Source: Vibrio algarum
Lineage (GTDB): Bacteria > Pseudomonadota > Gammaproteobacteria > Enterobacterales > Vibrionaceae
DNA length: 64,000 nucleotides
Direction: 5' to 3'
NCBI RefSeq assembly: GCF_028204155.1
Contig: NZ_JAQLOI010000001.1
Location: forward strand, 1,612,001-1,676,000
Shown here piece after piece: positions 37,577 through 46,533 of the stretch. The position numbers and the translations under genes are program-made. Each line of letters begins with the position of its first letter. Within the stretch, counting starts at the first letter, position 1. The notes under the pieces are model-generated. The model did not search any database. It was not told the DNA's origin and was given only the letters and a program-made list of their open reading frames with translations.

Positions 37577-38254
37577 ATGGATTTTTCATTAATAATAGAA
37601 AGCCTACCTATCTACTTTGAGGGATTGTGGACAACGGTCTGGCTGGTATCAATATCATTAATACTAGGTCTTTGTATCGCGATTCCTTTGGCGGTTGCAA
37701 GAAATAGTCACAATCTGTTTATTCGTCTCCCATCATGGGGCTATATCTATTTTTTCCGTGGAACACCGCTGCTAGTGCAGCTCTACCTTATTTATTATGG
37801 TATGGACCAGTTTATGCCAGTAAAAGATACTCTATGGGAAAATGCGTGGTTCTGTGCGTTGGTCGCTTTCGTGCTAAACACCTCGGCATACAGTGCAGAG
37901 ATAATACGTGGTTCAATAAATGGTTTGCCGAAAGGTGAGATTGAGGCGGCGAAAGCGTACGGGATGAGCACCTGGAAAACATACAAGCGAATTATTTTGC
38001 CTAGCGCATTGCGTCGTTCGTTACCGGCCTACAGCAACGAAGCTATATTTATGCTACATGGCTCTGCAGTAGCAGGGATTGTGACAATATTGGATTTAAC
38101 GGGTGCAGCAAGATTAGTTAACTCTCGTTATTACGCCCCATTTGAATCGTTTTTAACTGCTGGGTTATTCTATATGTGCTTAACATTCTGTATTTTATGG
38201 TGTTTTAAATGGGCAGAGAAGAAATATTTAGCTTATTTAAGGCCGCTCAGTTAA
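37577..38254 (+). CDS. Amino acid ABC transporter permease (HisM/AotM type)
   Basis: The 225-residue permease pairs with the previous subunit. It carries GLWTTVWLVSISLILGLCIA at the start, FRGTPLLVQLYLIYYGMDQF, and the EAA loop EAAKAYGMSTWKTYKRIILP (~residues 122-141). Ends the operon at a strong terminator shared with xthA. Confidence 0.93.
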   Translation: MDFSLIIESLPIYFEGLWTTVWLVSISLILGLCIAIPLAVARNSHNLFIRLPSWGYIYFFRGTPLLVQLYLIYYGMDQFMPVKDTLWENAWFCALVAFVLNTSAYSAEIIRGSINGLPKGEIEAAKAYGMSTWKTYKRIILPSALRRSLPAYSNEAIFMLHGSAVAGIVTILDLTGAARLVNSRYYAPFESFLTAGLFYMCLTFCILWCFKWAEKKYLAYLRPLS

Positions 38255-38270
38255 CATTATCCAGTGCATT

Positions 38271-38300
38271 AAAAAGCAGCCATTTAGAGCTGCTTTTTTT
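38271..38300. terminator. Bidirectional terminator between the ABC operon and xthA
   Basis: AAAGCAGC and GCTGCTTT pair around CATTTAGA, with an A-run before and T8 after. Confidence 0.85.
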
Positions 38301-38322
38301 GTGCCGAATAGCTTAAGAAAGG

Positions 38323-39129
38323 TTAACTAAACACAGACCAGATAGGTGCATGATCAGAAGGCTTTTCAATACCTCTAAGTTCGTAATCAATATCCGCTTC
38401 GGTACATTTAGCCGCTAGAACGGGTGTTGCTAATACAACATCAATTCGTAAGCCTCGATTATCATCGAAGCCACGAGAACGATAGTCAAACCATGAATAT
38501 TTATCGTCAACTTCAGGGTGTAAGTTCCTGAATGTATCTTCGAAACCCCAGTCGAATAATGTTTTCAACCATTCTCTTTCTTCAGGCTGGAATGAACATT
38601 TACCTGTTTTCAACCAACGTTTACGATTGGCTTCGCCAATGCCGATATCTAAGTCGATTGGGCTAATATTAATGTCGCCCATTACAATTAAATTGTCTTC
38701 GCTAGTATGGTGGTCGTTAAGATAAGACATTAAATCTTTATAAAATTGGCGCTTATAGGGGTATTTTGTTTCATGTTCTACGTTGTCACCTTGGGGGAAA
38801 TAGCCATTCAATACGGTAGTTTTTTCCCCTTCAGCATTTTTAAATGTTGCCATTATCATACGTTTTTGATGGTCATCATTATCAGTAGGAAAGCCATATT
38901 GAACGGATATTGGTTCCTGTTTACACATCATAGCGACACCGTAATGTGCTTTTTGACCATGAAAGTAAACTTTGTAGCCCATTGCTTCGACATCTTCAAT
39001 CGGAAAAGCGTCGTTGTGAACCTTTATTTCTTGTAAGCCGATAACATCAGGCTGATGTTTATCAATAATTGCTTGAAGTTGATGCAGACGGGCACGGAGT
39101 CCATTTATATTAAAGCTGATTACTTTCAT
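38323..39129 (-). CDS. xthA: Exodeoxyribonuclease III
   Basis: The 268-residue enzyme cuts DNA 5' to abasic sites and degrades from 3' ends in base-excision repair. Residues seen: N7 and E34 in FNINGLRAR and GLQEIKVH (metal binding), the GDINISPIDLDIG block (~residues 151-163, catalytic Asp/Asn), and C-terminal SDHAPIW with the catalytic histidine. Length equals E. coli XthA (268). Confidence 0.96.
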   Translation of the reverse strand: MKVISFNINGLRARLHQLQAIIDKHQPDVIGLQEIKVHNDAFPIEDVEAMGYKVYFHGQKAHYGVAMMCKQEPISVQYGFPTDNDDHQKRMIMATFKNAEGEKTTVLNGYFPQGDNVEHETKYPYKRQFYKDLMSYLNDHHTSEDNLIVMGDINISPIDLDIGIGEANRKRWLKTGKCSFQPEEREWLKTLFDWGFEDTFRNLHPEVDDKYSWFDYRSRGFDDNRGLRIDVVLATPVLAAKCTEADIDYELRGIEKPSDHAPIWSVFS

Positions 39130-39298
39130 TCTTTTCTCAGTATTAAGTTAAACGATTAGCAATATATTAACATTATTCGTGAAATGTCGAACGACAAGTT
39201 GTTATAAAAATGTCGTTTTTTTATTTGTCTACCTGTGGCTTCAAAAATTCAATTATTAATTGATTTCATAAGTGAAAATTGTGACGAATTACAATAAG

Positions 39299-39312
39299 TG
39301 GAAACGTTTTCA
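39299..39312. promoter_or_regulatory. LacI-family-type operator upstream of chemoreceptor
   Basis: TGGAAACGTTTTCA is a near-perfect palindrome with the central CG and TGNAA...TTNCA arms used by LacI/GalR-family repressors. It is ~75 bases upstream of the sigma-28-like promoter of the 39446 gene; the regulator is not identified. It lies in 39130-39445, otherwise without a gene. Confidence 0.4.
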
Positions 39313-39373
39313 TTCAAAGAAGGGCGCTTTTGTGATTAATATCATCTAATAACATTTAATGACCTATATGTTA

Positions 39374-39400
39374 TTAAGTTATTATTATTTTAGCCGATAT
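39374..39400 (+). promoter_or_regulatory. Sigma-28 (FliA)-like promoter of the first tandem MCP
   Basis: TTAAGTTA, 11 bases, then GCCGATAT compares with the flagellar consensus TAAAGTTT-N11-GCCGATAA (6/8 and 7/8 matches, exact spacing). It is 45 bases upstream of the ATG. Confidence 0.65.
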
Positions 39401-39445
39401 CAAAGGCTAAAGTGAATAAATGCAATAAATTGATAGGGTGTGGGT

Positions 39446-41563
39446 ATGAAAAGGTTATCTGTTCAGTGGAAGATCACGTTCGTTTCTGGGATATGTTTAA
39501 TACTTACATCCTTTGCACTTATTAGCTTCTCTGTTTATAACGCCAAAGAAAATCAAAATACCATCAAAGAAAGTAGTGCAGAATCGGTGATAAAAAAATC
39601 CACAAAGATTCTAGAAAGCGAGTCTCAACTCAATTCTGTAGAGATACAGAAATACCTTTCCGAAGCATTCTATCGTGCAGAAATGATGGTAGAAACGGCA
39701 CTATTAATGAAAGAGAACGCAGAATTTAACGAGACACCAAGCGAAGAACTCCGAATGGCGCAAGATGAACAGATAAGACGCTCAGTAGAGAGATTTGACA
39801 CCTTGCAAAGTGCGTTCTTAGTTTTTAATAAGAATGCACTGGACGGGAAAGACGAAGAATTTATGGATGCCGATTATGCCGGGTCCAATGAGATTGGTCG
39901 GTTGGCGACATATTGGGCAATAAACGTTGAAGGGACAAAGGCGCTTTCCAATATTCTTTATGAATCGCTTTTGCAAGAACCAAGTAACCGAGAGCGGTTT
40001 ACTTGCGCCCTAGAAACGAAGCAAAGTTGTTTGAGCACACCAAGATTTAGTGACTATGGCGATATAAGCACATTAACAACCACGATTTCTATGCCAATCC
40101 TTGTCGAGGGAGAAGCGATTGGCTTTATGGGGATAGACCTAAAGTTAGACAATTTAATAACAATGGCAAGAGAAACGGATGACACACTTTTTGATGCAAA
40201 GGGTTCTGTCTCTATTTTAACGGATCAGGCTATGCTTATCGCGAGTGATGATCCTGACGCTAAGATTGGCGAAACGTTCCACAGTATGCAGACATCCGAT
40301 ACTGAAATACGCGCATTAATCAGCAACAAGAACGTAGCAACGCAATGGTCAGAAGACGGCGAGTGGCTTATTGCTTTTGCGCCAATCACTGTCGCAGACA
40401 AGACATGGGGGGTTTTATTGGAAATGCCCAAATCTAGTGTTATAGCTGATGCAGAACGTCTTGATAGCGTGATAGAGCAGCAAATTGATAAAGGCATTGT
40501 CTCTGAACTTGTTGCAGGGGTGGTGTTTATCACTGTAGGTCTAATTATTATTGCTTTGGCTTCACGGAAGCTTGTCACCCCAATTAAAGCTGTCGTTGCC
40601 AGCTTAAAAGATATTGCATCGGGAGAAGGCGATTTGACCCAGAGATTAGACGTGAAAACGGAAGATGAAATTGGGCAGCTCGCGTATAACTTCAACCTGT
40701 TCCTTGAAAAACTGCAAGGGACGATTAAAAAAGTCATTGAAACATCGGATCAGGTTGCTGATACGTCAGTAAAAGCAGAGCAGGCCGCTACACTAATCAA
40801 AAAAAGCAGTGATGCCCAATTTAAAGAAGTAGATTTGGTCGCAACGGCGTCTGAAGAGATGACTCAAACAGCAGGCTTGGTCTTCCAAAATGCAGACATG
40901 GCGGTTAGTTCAGCATCTAAAGCTAATGATGCTGCAAGTCATAGCCAGCAAGTTATTGAAAACTCGACTATTGAGATGAACCGTTTGGTAGAACAGATGA
41001 GTAAAGCGGTACCAATCGTTGAAGAACTAGCCAAGCATAACGTTAATGTTACCGAAATTGTAGGTGTTATAGAGGCTATCTCCGAGCAAACTAATCTACT
41101 CGCCTTGAATGCGGCTATAGAAGCTGCAAGAGCGGGTGAGCAAGGGCGTGGATTTGCGGTAGTTGCCGATGAAGTAAGGAATCTCGCTAAGCGTACACAA
41201 GATTCCTTAAGTGAAATTGGCGATGTCATCAATAATATTCAAACAGGTACTGAGCACGTTGTAAAGGCCATTCATACGGGTAATAAGTTAGCAAATAATG
41301 CGTCCACACAGGTTGCACAAGCGGTTAATGAATTAGGGTCAGTATTTGATGCAATTACTGAAATTTCAGATATGAACACTCAGATAGTTAGGGCTGCGGA
41401 AGAACAACAAGCCGTGTCGACGGAAGTAAATCAGAGCGTATCCAACATTCGCGAATTGAGTGCCGAAATATTAGGGCAAGCTGAAGCAGCAGAAAAAGTA
41501 GGTACGGAAATTGCGCATATATCATCGGACCAACAAACTGTGGTGAATCAGTTTAAAGTGTAG
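39446..41563 (+). CDS. Methyl-accepting chemotaxis protein, first of a tandem pair
   Basis: The product is 705 residues from the ATG at 39446 (an in-frame GTG lies two codons upstream). It has a first membrane helix (~10-31), a large periplasmic domain (~32-350) of double-Cache type by its length and by features such as YAGSNEIGR and the STPRFSDYGDISTLTT block, a second helix (~355-376), HAMP (~377-430) and the signalling domain with ISEQTNLLALNAAIEAARAG and GRGFAVVADEVRNLA. Two cysteines, C187 and C195 (CALETKQSC), could form a periplasmic disulfide. The ligand is unknown. The next gene is a paralogue. Confidence 0.93.
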   Translation: MKRLSVQWKITFVSGICLILTSFALISFSVYNAKENQNTIKESSAESVIKKSTKILESESQLNSVEIQKYLSEAFYRAEMMVETALLMKENAEFNETPSEELRMAQDEQIRRSVERFDTLQSAFLVFNKNALDGKDEEFMDADYAGSNEIGRLATYWAINVEGTKALSNILYESLLQEPSNRERFTCALETKQSCLSTPRFSDYGDISTLTTTISMPILVEGEAIGFMGIDLKLDNLITMARETDDTLFDAKGSVSILTDQAMLIASDDPDAKIGETFHSMQTSDTEIRALISNKNVATQWSEDGEWLIAFAPITVADKTWGVLLEMPKSSVIADAERLDSVIEQQIDKGIVSELVAGVVFITVGLIIIALASRKLVTPIKAVVASLKDIASGEGDLTQRLDVKTEDEIGQLAYNFNLFLEKLQGTIKKVIETSDQVADTSVKAEQAATLIKKSSDAQFKEVDLVATASEEMTQTAGLVFQNADMAVSSASKANDAASHSQQVIENSTIEMNRLVEQMSKAVPIVEELAKHNVNVTEIVGVIEAISEQTNLLALNAAIEAARAGEQGRGFAVVADEVRNLAKRTQDSLSEIGDVINNIQTGTEHVVKAIHTGNKLANNASTQVAQAVNELGSVFDAITEISDMNTQIVRAAEEQQAVSTEVNQSVSNIRELSAEILGQAEAAEKVGTEIAHISSDQQTVVNQFKV

Positions 41564-41585
41564 CATTCACAGGGTTTATGCATGG

Positions 41586-41620
41586 AGGGCGTTGGAATTT
41601 ATTTCCGCGCCTTTTTGTCT
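41586..41620 (+). terminator. Probable terminator of the first tandem MCP
   Basis: GGCG..GGAA and TTCC..CGCC form an imperfect hairpin followed by TTTTTGTCTTTTT, about 25 bases after the stop. Confidence 0.65.
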
Positions 41621-41650
41621 TTTTAAAGAGGAAATAAGAACAAATTCAAT

Positions 41651-41677
41651 TAAACTAATTGCTTTATATGTCGATAA
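41651..41677 (+). promoter_or_regulatory. Sigma-28 (FliA)-like promoter of the second tandem MCP
   Basis: TAAACTAA, 11 bases, then GTCGATAA: the -10 matches GCCGATAA at 7/8, the -35 is weaker (5/8), spacing is exact. 49 bases before the ATG. Confidence 0.5.
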
Positions 41678-41726
41678 CTAATTAATACTAGTGATAAAAC
41701 ATAAAAGCAACGTAAAAGGATTTAGT

Positions 41727-43844
41727 ATGCGGTCAATGTCTGTTCAATGGAAAATTTCCCTGCTTTCAGGGTTATGCCTTGTTTTGACTTCCATTTCTCT
41801 TATTGGTTTTTCTGTATACAACGGATACGAAAACCAAAAGACCATAAAAACTTATAGTACCGAGTCGGTTGTCTCTAAATCAGAAAAATTACTCGAGGCG
41901 CAGTCACAACAAAATGCAACCGAAGCGGTTAAGTACCTTGATGAAGCCCTATATCGTGCGGAGATGCTGGGTAAAACCACCTTATTTTTACAGCAGAATG
42001 CAGAGGATAACTTTACCGCCAGTGAAGACTTAAGAACTTCTCTACAAGACATGTTGCGTCAAACTGTTGAAAGTTTTGATTCGATTAAAAGTGTCTATCT
42101 TGTTTTTGAAAAAGATGCTCTGGATAGCGAAGATAGTAATTATCACGGAGCTGAGTATGTAGGTTCGAACGAGATAGGTCGCTTTTCTACACAATGGCGT
42201 CAAACAGCACCGGGAGAAGCTGCTGTTTCGACAGTTTTGTCTGAAAAAGAGCTAACGGATCAGGTCAATACTGAAAAATTTATTTGCCCAATGGAAACGA
42301 AACAAAGCTGTATTTCATCGCCCACTTTTGTCGATTTCTCAGGTACTAATGTATTAACTTCTTCGATCACCTATCCATTGATGAAAGACGGTGACGTCAT
42401 TGGTGTTTTAGGCATTGTCCTAAATTTAGGGGGCTTACAAAGGATTGCAGTCGAAACCGATAAAACATTGTTTGATTCAAAAGGTAGAGTATCGATATTA
42501 AGTGGCAACGGAACACTGATCGCCAGCGATGAAATGGAAAGCCGAATAGGCAGTGAATTTTCGCCGACTAGTTTAACCAATGATGAACTTAGCGGTTTTC
42601 TTCGTTCTGCTACTTTACAAACTACTTGGAGTAAAGATAACGACTGGCTAATCGTGTTTGCACCGGCAAAAGTAGCTAATCAAACTTGGGGGGTGTTGCT
42701 TGAAATACCGGCCGATAGTGTTCTTTCAGACGCAAACAAGTTAGATAATGCCATCACAAAACGCATCAGCAGTAGCGTTGTTTCTGAAGTTACGGTGGGT
42801 ATTGTACTCGTCGTAATTGGTTTGTCTATCATCGCTATCAGCGCGCATGCTCTAGTCAAACCAATAAAAGAGGTTGTGGCTAGATTAGAGGATATTGCTT
42901 CAGGTGAAGGCGATTTAACCCAGAGAATTGAGGTTAAAAATAAAGATGAAATTGGGCAGTTAGCAAGAGGATTCAATCAGTTTTTAGGTAAGCTTCAAGC
43001 AACGATCAAACAGGTAGTAGACACTAGTGAGCAGGTTGCTCATACCTCGACAGAAGCACAAGATGCAGCAATTGTTACTCGTAATAGCAGTGATTCACTA
43101 TTTAAAGAGGTTGATTTAGTAGCAACCGCTTCGGAAGAAATGACACAAACAGCAGGACTAGTTTTTCAAAATGCTGAGGTAGCGGTTGTGGCGGCAAATA
43201 AAGCCAACGAAGCGGCCACATTGGGTCAGGATGTTATCTCCCATTCATCAGCCGAGATGGATAAATTGGTTGGTCGTATGAGTTCAGCCGTGCCAGTAGT
43301 AGAAGAACTAGCCTCTAATAATGTAAACATAACCGAAATTTTGAGTGTAATAGAAGCAATTTCACAACAAACTAACTTGTTAGCACTCAATGCTGCGATA
43401 GAAGCGGCTCGTGCTGGTGAATATGGTCGTGGTTTTGCCGTTGTTGCTGATGAAGTTAGAAACTTAGCGAGTAGCACGCAATCGTCTGTTGATGAAATAA
43501 GGCAAGTAGTTGAAAAAGTTCAATCTGGTACCAAAGATGTGGTCAACGCTATCCAAGAAGGCAATGCTCTAGCGAAAAACACTTCTACAGAGGTTCAAAA
43601 TGCGGTTGAAAAGCTGAACTCTGTTTTTGAAGCAATAGCAGAGATAAGTGAAATGAATAGCCAAATAGTGCGAGCAGCGGAAGAGCAACAATTGGTATCC
43701 ACTGAAGTAAATCAGAGTGTTGCAAATATCAGAGATCTTAGCGGCAAGATATTAAATCAAACCGCGTCTTCTGAAGCGGTTGGTCGGCACATCGCAGAGC
43801 TTTCTGCAGAGCAAAAATCACTTGTTGGACAGTTTAAGGTGTAG
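41727..43844 (+). CDS. Methyl-accepting chemotaxis protein, second of a tandem pair
   Basis: The product is 705 residues from the ATG at 41727, chosen because AAAGGA stands seven bases upstream and MRSMSVQWKIS aligns with the start of the neighbouring receptor. Domain order is the same: helix ~10-31, Cache-type periplasmic domain with C187 and C195 (CPMETKQSC) at identical positions, second helix ~355-377, HAMP, signalling domain with ISQQTNLLALNAAIEAARAG and YGRGFAVVADEVRNLA. The two proteins are recent paralogues that are close in the signalling half and less similar in the sensor half, suggesting different ligands. Confidence 0.93.
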   Translation: MRSMSVQWKISLLSGLCLVLTSISLIGFSVYNGYENQKTIKTYSTESVVSKSEKLLEAQSQQNATEAVKYLDEALYRAEMLGKTTLFLQQNAEDNFTASEDLRTSLQDMLRQTVESFDSIKSVYLVFEKDALDSEDSNYHGAEYVGSNEIGRFSTQWRQTAPGEAAVSTVLSEKELTDQVNTEKFICPMETKQSCISSPTFVDFSGTNVLTSSITYPLMKDGDVIGVLGIVLNLGGLQRIAVETDKTLFDSKGRVSILSGNGTLIASDEMESRIGSEFSPTSLTNDELSGFLRSATLQTTWSKDNDWLIVFAPAKVANQTWGVLLEIPADSVLSDANKLDNAITKRISSSVVSEVTVGIVLVVIGLSIIAISAHALVKPIKEVVARLEDIASGEGDLTQRIEVKNKDEIGQLARGFNQFLGKLQATIKQVVDTSEQVAHTSTEAQDAAIVTRNSSDSLFKEVDLVATASEEMTQTAGLVFQNAEVAVVAANKANEAATLGQDVISHSSAEMDKLVGRMSSAVPVVEELASNNVNITEILSVIEAISQQTNLLALNAAIEAARAGEYGRGFAVVADEVRNLASSTQSSVDEIRQVVEKVQSGTKDVVNAIQEGNALAKNTSTEVQNAVEKLNSVFEAIAEISEMNSQIVRAAEEQQLVSTEVNQSVANIRDLSGKILNQTASSEAVGRHIAELSAEQKSLVGQFKV

Positions 43845-43860
43845 TTTAAACAGTTAGGTT

Positions 43861-43888
43861 ATAAGCGTTCTTTAATTAGAACGCTTAT
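43861..43888. terminator. Bidirectional hairpin between MCP and GNAT genes
   Basis: ATAAGCGTTCT and AGAACGCTTAT form a perfect 11-bp stem with a 6-base loop (43861-43888), directly between the two convergent stop codons. T-tracts are poor. Confidence 0.65.
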
Positions 43889-43890
43889 AA

Positions 43891-44396
43891 CTAAAAAGGA
43901 AGTCCCGTCAATCTAACCTCTTCTGTTGGCCACTCGGTATTTATACTACGTGCCATCGCTTTCACGGTTTTCCATTGCCCATCAAAATACATGGTCAAGT
44001 TAGCGACATCTTGATAGCCGCTTGAGTTATAAATGCAGTGGTCGCCAAAAAGAATAGAAAAATCCGTTTTATTATCTGTTAGTTGTTGATGTATACGGCT
44101 TAAGATCTTATTGACTAAACCTTGTTTACGGTGGGTGGGAAGCACACATACTTCGGCAATTCCTGCGATAGAATAGTCTTTATTTTCTACAGTGACTTGT
44201 TTTTCATGTACTGCTACATGAGCAACTATATTATCGGCATCATCGATCATATAGAAACGGTGCTTGGGCTTTTCTTTAAAAAAACGTTGCTGGCTGAATA
44301 TCTTTTTTCTTTTATGAAACAGGTACTTAAAATGTACCTGAGTTGCATGTCGATAATCGGTGTTACGTCTTCGTCTGCGATATAATATATGTTCAT
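43891..44396 (-). pseudogene. GNAT-family acetyltransferase, interrupted by a one-base frameshift
   Basis: The intact part (from 44250) is 119 residues with the acetyl-CoA motif VCVLPTHRKQGLVNKIL and the SILFGDHCIYNSSGY block of Eis-like/YpeA-type GNATs. Upstream, an ATG at 44396 opens MNIYYIADEDVTPIIDMQL in another frame, which meets the first at the A7 run 44278-44284 (T7 on the coding strand). One extra base reads NVFFKEKPKHRFYMIDD and gives a single ~168-residue protein of normal size. The substrate is unknown. The gene converges on the second tandem MCP. Confidence 0.75.
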
Positions 44397-44417
44397 AGAG
44401 TCAGTTATTTATCATGG

Positions 44418-44458
44418 TTAAAAAACAAAAAAGGCTGCTAAATTTTAGCAACCTTTTC
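44418..44458 (-). terminator. Rho-independent terminator of the mnmA-hflD-purB operon
   Basis: On the minus strand AAGGTTGCTAAAA and TTTAGCAGCCTT pair imperfectly and are followed by TTTTTGTTTTTT, ~20 bases after purB. Confidence 0.82.
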
Positions 44459-44476
44459 AAATCTAACGCTTCTGTA

Positions 44477-45847
44477 TTACAACTTATCGGTTAAGTCGAT
44501 AGCTTGACCAATATAGTTAGCTGGTGTCATCTCTTTTAAGCGCGCTTTTTCATTTTCAGGGATTTCTAAACCATCTATAAATAGACGCATAGCTTCCCCA
44601 TCCACTCGCTTGCCACGTGTTAACTCTTTCAGTTTTTCATATGGTTTTTCGATGCCATAGCGGCGCATGACGGTTTGAACTGGTTCAGCTAAAACTTCCC
44701 AGTTTTTGTCTAATTCTGCAAGAAGAGCAGCGCGATTAACTTCTAGCTTGCTGATGCCTTTAAGCGTAGACGTGTATGCGATTACAGCATAACCACAGCC
44801 AACACCCAGGTTTCTTAGAACTGTTGAGTCAGTAAGATCACGCTGCCAGCGTGAAATAGGTAGCTTTTGGGCAAGGTGATTAAACACCGCATTTGCAAGA
44901 CCAAGGTTACCTTCAGAGTTTTCAAAGTCGATTGGGTTTACTTTGTGTGGCATCGTTGATGAACCGATTTCACCTGCAATCGTCTTTTGTTTGAAATGAC
45001 CAAGGGCGATATAACCCCATACATCACGATCGAAGTCGATAAGGATGGTGTTAAAGCGAGCGATAGCATCAAACAATTCCGCAATATAGTCGTGCGGCTC
45101 AATTTGAGTTGTATACGGATTCCATGTAACCCCTAGTGATTGCGTAATAAACGCTTCACTGAACTCATGCCAATCAACCTCTGGATAAGCAGATAAATGA
45201 GCGTTGTAGTTACCCACGGCACCATTGATTTTCGCAAGGATCTCGACATTTTCAATCTGCTTAAATTGACGTTCCATACGATACGCCACATTCGCCATTT
45301 CTTTACCCATCGTTGATGGAGAAGCAGGCTGGCCATGTGTACGGGAAAGAAGCGGGATATCGCGGTATTCTACAGCGAGTGCTTTAATAGCATCGATGAC
45401 GTTGCGAATCTCAGGAAGGATAACCGTATCACGCGCTTCTTTAAGCATAAGCGCATGAGAAGTGTTGTTTATATCTTCAGAAGTACATGCGAAATGAATA
45501 AATTCATTTACTGCGTGCAGCTCAGGTACACTTGCCACTTTTTCTTTTAGAAAATACTCAACCGCTTTAACATCATGGTTTGTTGTTCGTTCAATATCCT
45601 TGATACGTTGCGCATCTTCTTCACTGAAGTTTGCTGCGAGTTCATCAAGAAATTGGTTAGCTTCAGCGCTGAATGCAGGCACTTCTTTAATCGCATCCGT
45701 GGCAGAGAGCTTCTGTAACCAACGTATTTCAACGATAGCACGATACTTTAGTAGACCGTATTCGCTGAAGATACTGCGTAACGCAATCGTTTTACTTCCG
45801 TAACGTCCGTCTACGGGTGAAACAGCAGTCAATGCTGACAGTTCCAT
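44477..45847 (-). CDS. purB: Adenylosuccinate lyase
   Basis: The 456-residue enzyme carries out two steps in purine synthesis: SAICAR to AICAR and adenylosuccinate to AMP. The fumarase/lyase signature GSSTMPHKVNPIDFEN is at ~residues 293-308 with the catalytic serine loop, and SRTHGQPASPSTMGKEMAN holds the catalytic histidine. Length equals E. coli PurB (456). Last gene of mnmA-hflD-purB, an arrangement shared with E. coli. Confidence 0.97.
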   Translation of the reverse strand: MELSALTAVSPVDGRYGSKTIALRSIFSEYGLLKYRAIVEIRWLQKLSATDAIKEVPAFSAEANQFLDELAANFSEEDAQRIKDIERTTNHDVKAVEYFLKEKVASVPELHAVNEFIHFACTSEDINNTSHALMLKEARDTVILPEIRNVIDAIKALAVEYRDIPLLSRTHGQPASPSTMGKEMANVAYRMERQFKQIENVEILAKINGAVGNYNAHLSAYPEVDWHEFSEAFITQSLGVTWNPYTTQIEPHDYIAELFDAIARFNTILIDFDRDVWGYIALGHFKQKTIAGEIGSSTMPHKVNPIDFENSEGNLGLANAVFNHLAQKLPISRWQRDLTDSTVLRNLGVGCGYAVIAYTSTLKGISKLEVNRAALLAELDKNWEVLAEPVQTVMRRYGIEKPYEKLKELTRGKRVDGEAMRLFIDGLEIPENEKARLKEMTPANYIGQAIDLTDKL

Positions 45848-45883
45848 GGTGATTCTCCTGAATAAAGTGGGTGGTGTTAAGTG

Positions 45884-46501
45884 TTAAAGTCTAGCCAACA
45901 ATATTTGAGCTTGTTCGACCATTTTTTTGCGGCCAAATACCATATGGCGTCGCTTACCACCAACTTGTCTCCAAAGTACTGTACTGCGAATACCAGATAG
46001 TAAAAGCGCGCGGACTTTGTGTTGGTTGGTGGTTTGCTGTAATACGGATGGGGTTCCAGTTACCTGAATACGAGGACCTATAGGGCTGATAACATCAAGG
46101 TAAATACTCGCTATGTTACTGATCATTTGTTCATCGAAAAGGTCAAAATGACTGACTTGACGTTCAATCATTTGAATACGATCGCCTAATTGACCCATTA
46201 CTTCATTTTTTTCGTTTAGCTTGCGTTCTAATGCCATTAAGCTAATGATGTAGCGAGTGATCTCACTTCCAGCTGGGGTGCTATCAATACCTTTAACCAT
46301 GCATTCTAGTCCGATTTTTAGGTCAGATTCTCGGCCGTAAACATCCAATGTACTAGAAGGATTGGTATTGATAATTGCTTTTACAGAAGCTTCGAACGCG
46401 TCAGAATCACAATAACCGTCTTTTGCTACTTGTTGAACTAGTGCAACAGCTTGGCAGATGCCAGCAAAAGCAATGGTACGATCATAAAGTGTATTTGCCA
46501 C
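45884..46501 (-). CDS. hflD: High frequency lysogenization protein HflD homologue
   Basis: The 205-residue, largely helical cytoplasmic protein has the family start TLYDRTIAFAGICQAVALVQQVA and the C-terminal RALLLSGIRSTVLWRQVGGKRR. In E. coli HflD binds the lambda CII protein and peripheral membrane; its host role is unclear. It lies between mnmA and purB with short gaps on both sides (36 and 32 bases). Confidence 0.93.
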   Translation of the reverse strand: MANTLYDRTIAFAGICQAVALVQQVAKDGYCDSDAFEASVKAIINTNPSSTLDVYGRESDLKIGLECMVKGIDSTPAGSEITRYIISLMALERKLNEKNEVMGQLGDRIQMIERQVSHFDLFDEQMISNIASIYLDVISPIGPRIQVTGTPSVLQQTTNQHKVRALLLSGIRSTVLWRQVGGKRRHMVFGRKKMVEQAQILLARL

Positions 46502-46533
46502 GTAGAGCTCCTATATATGTGTTATGTGCTGGT

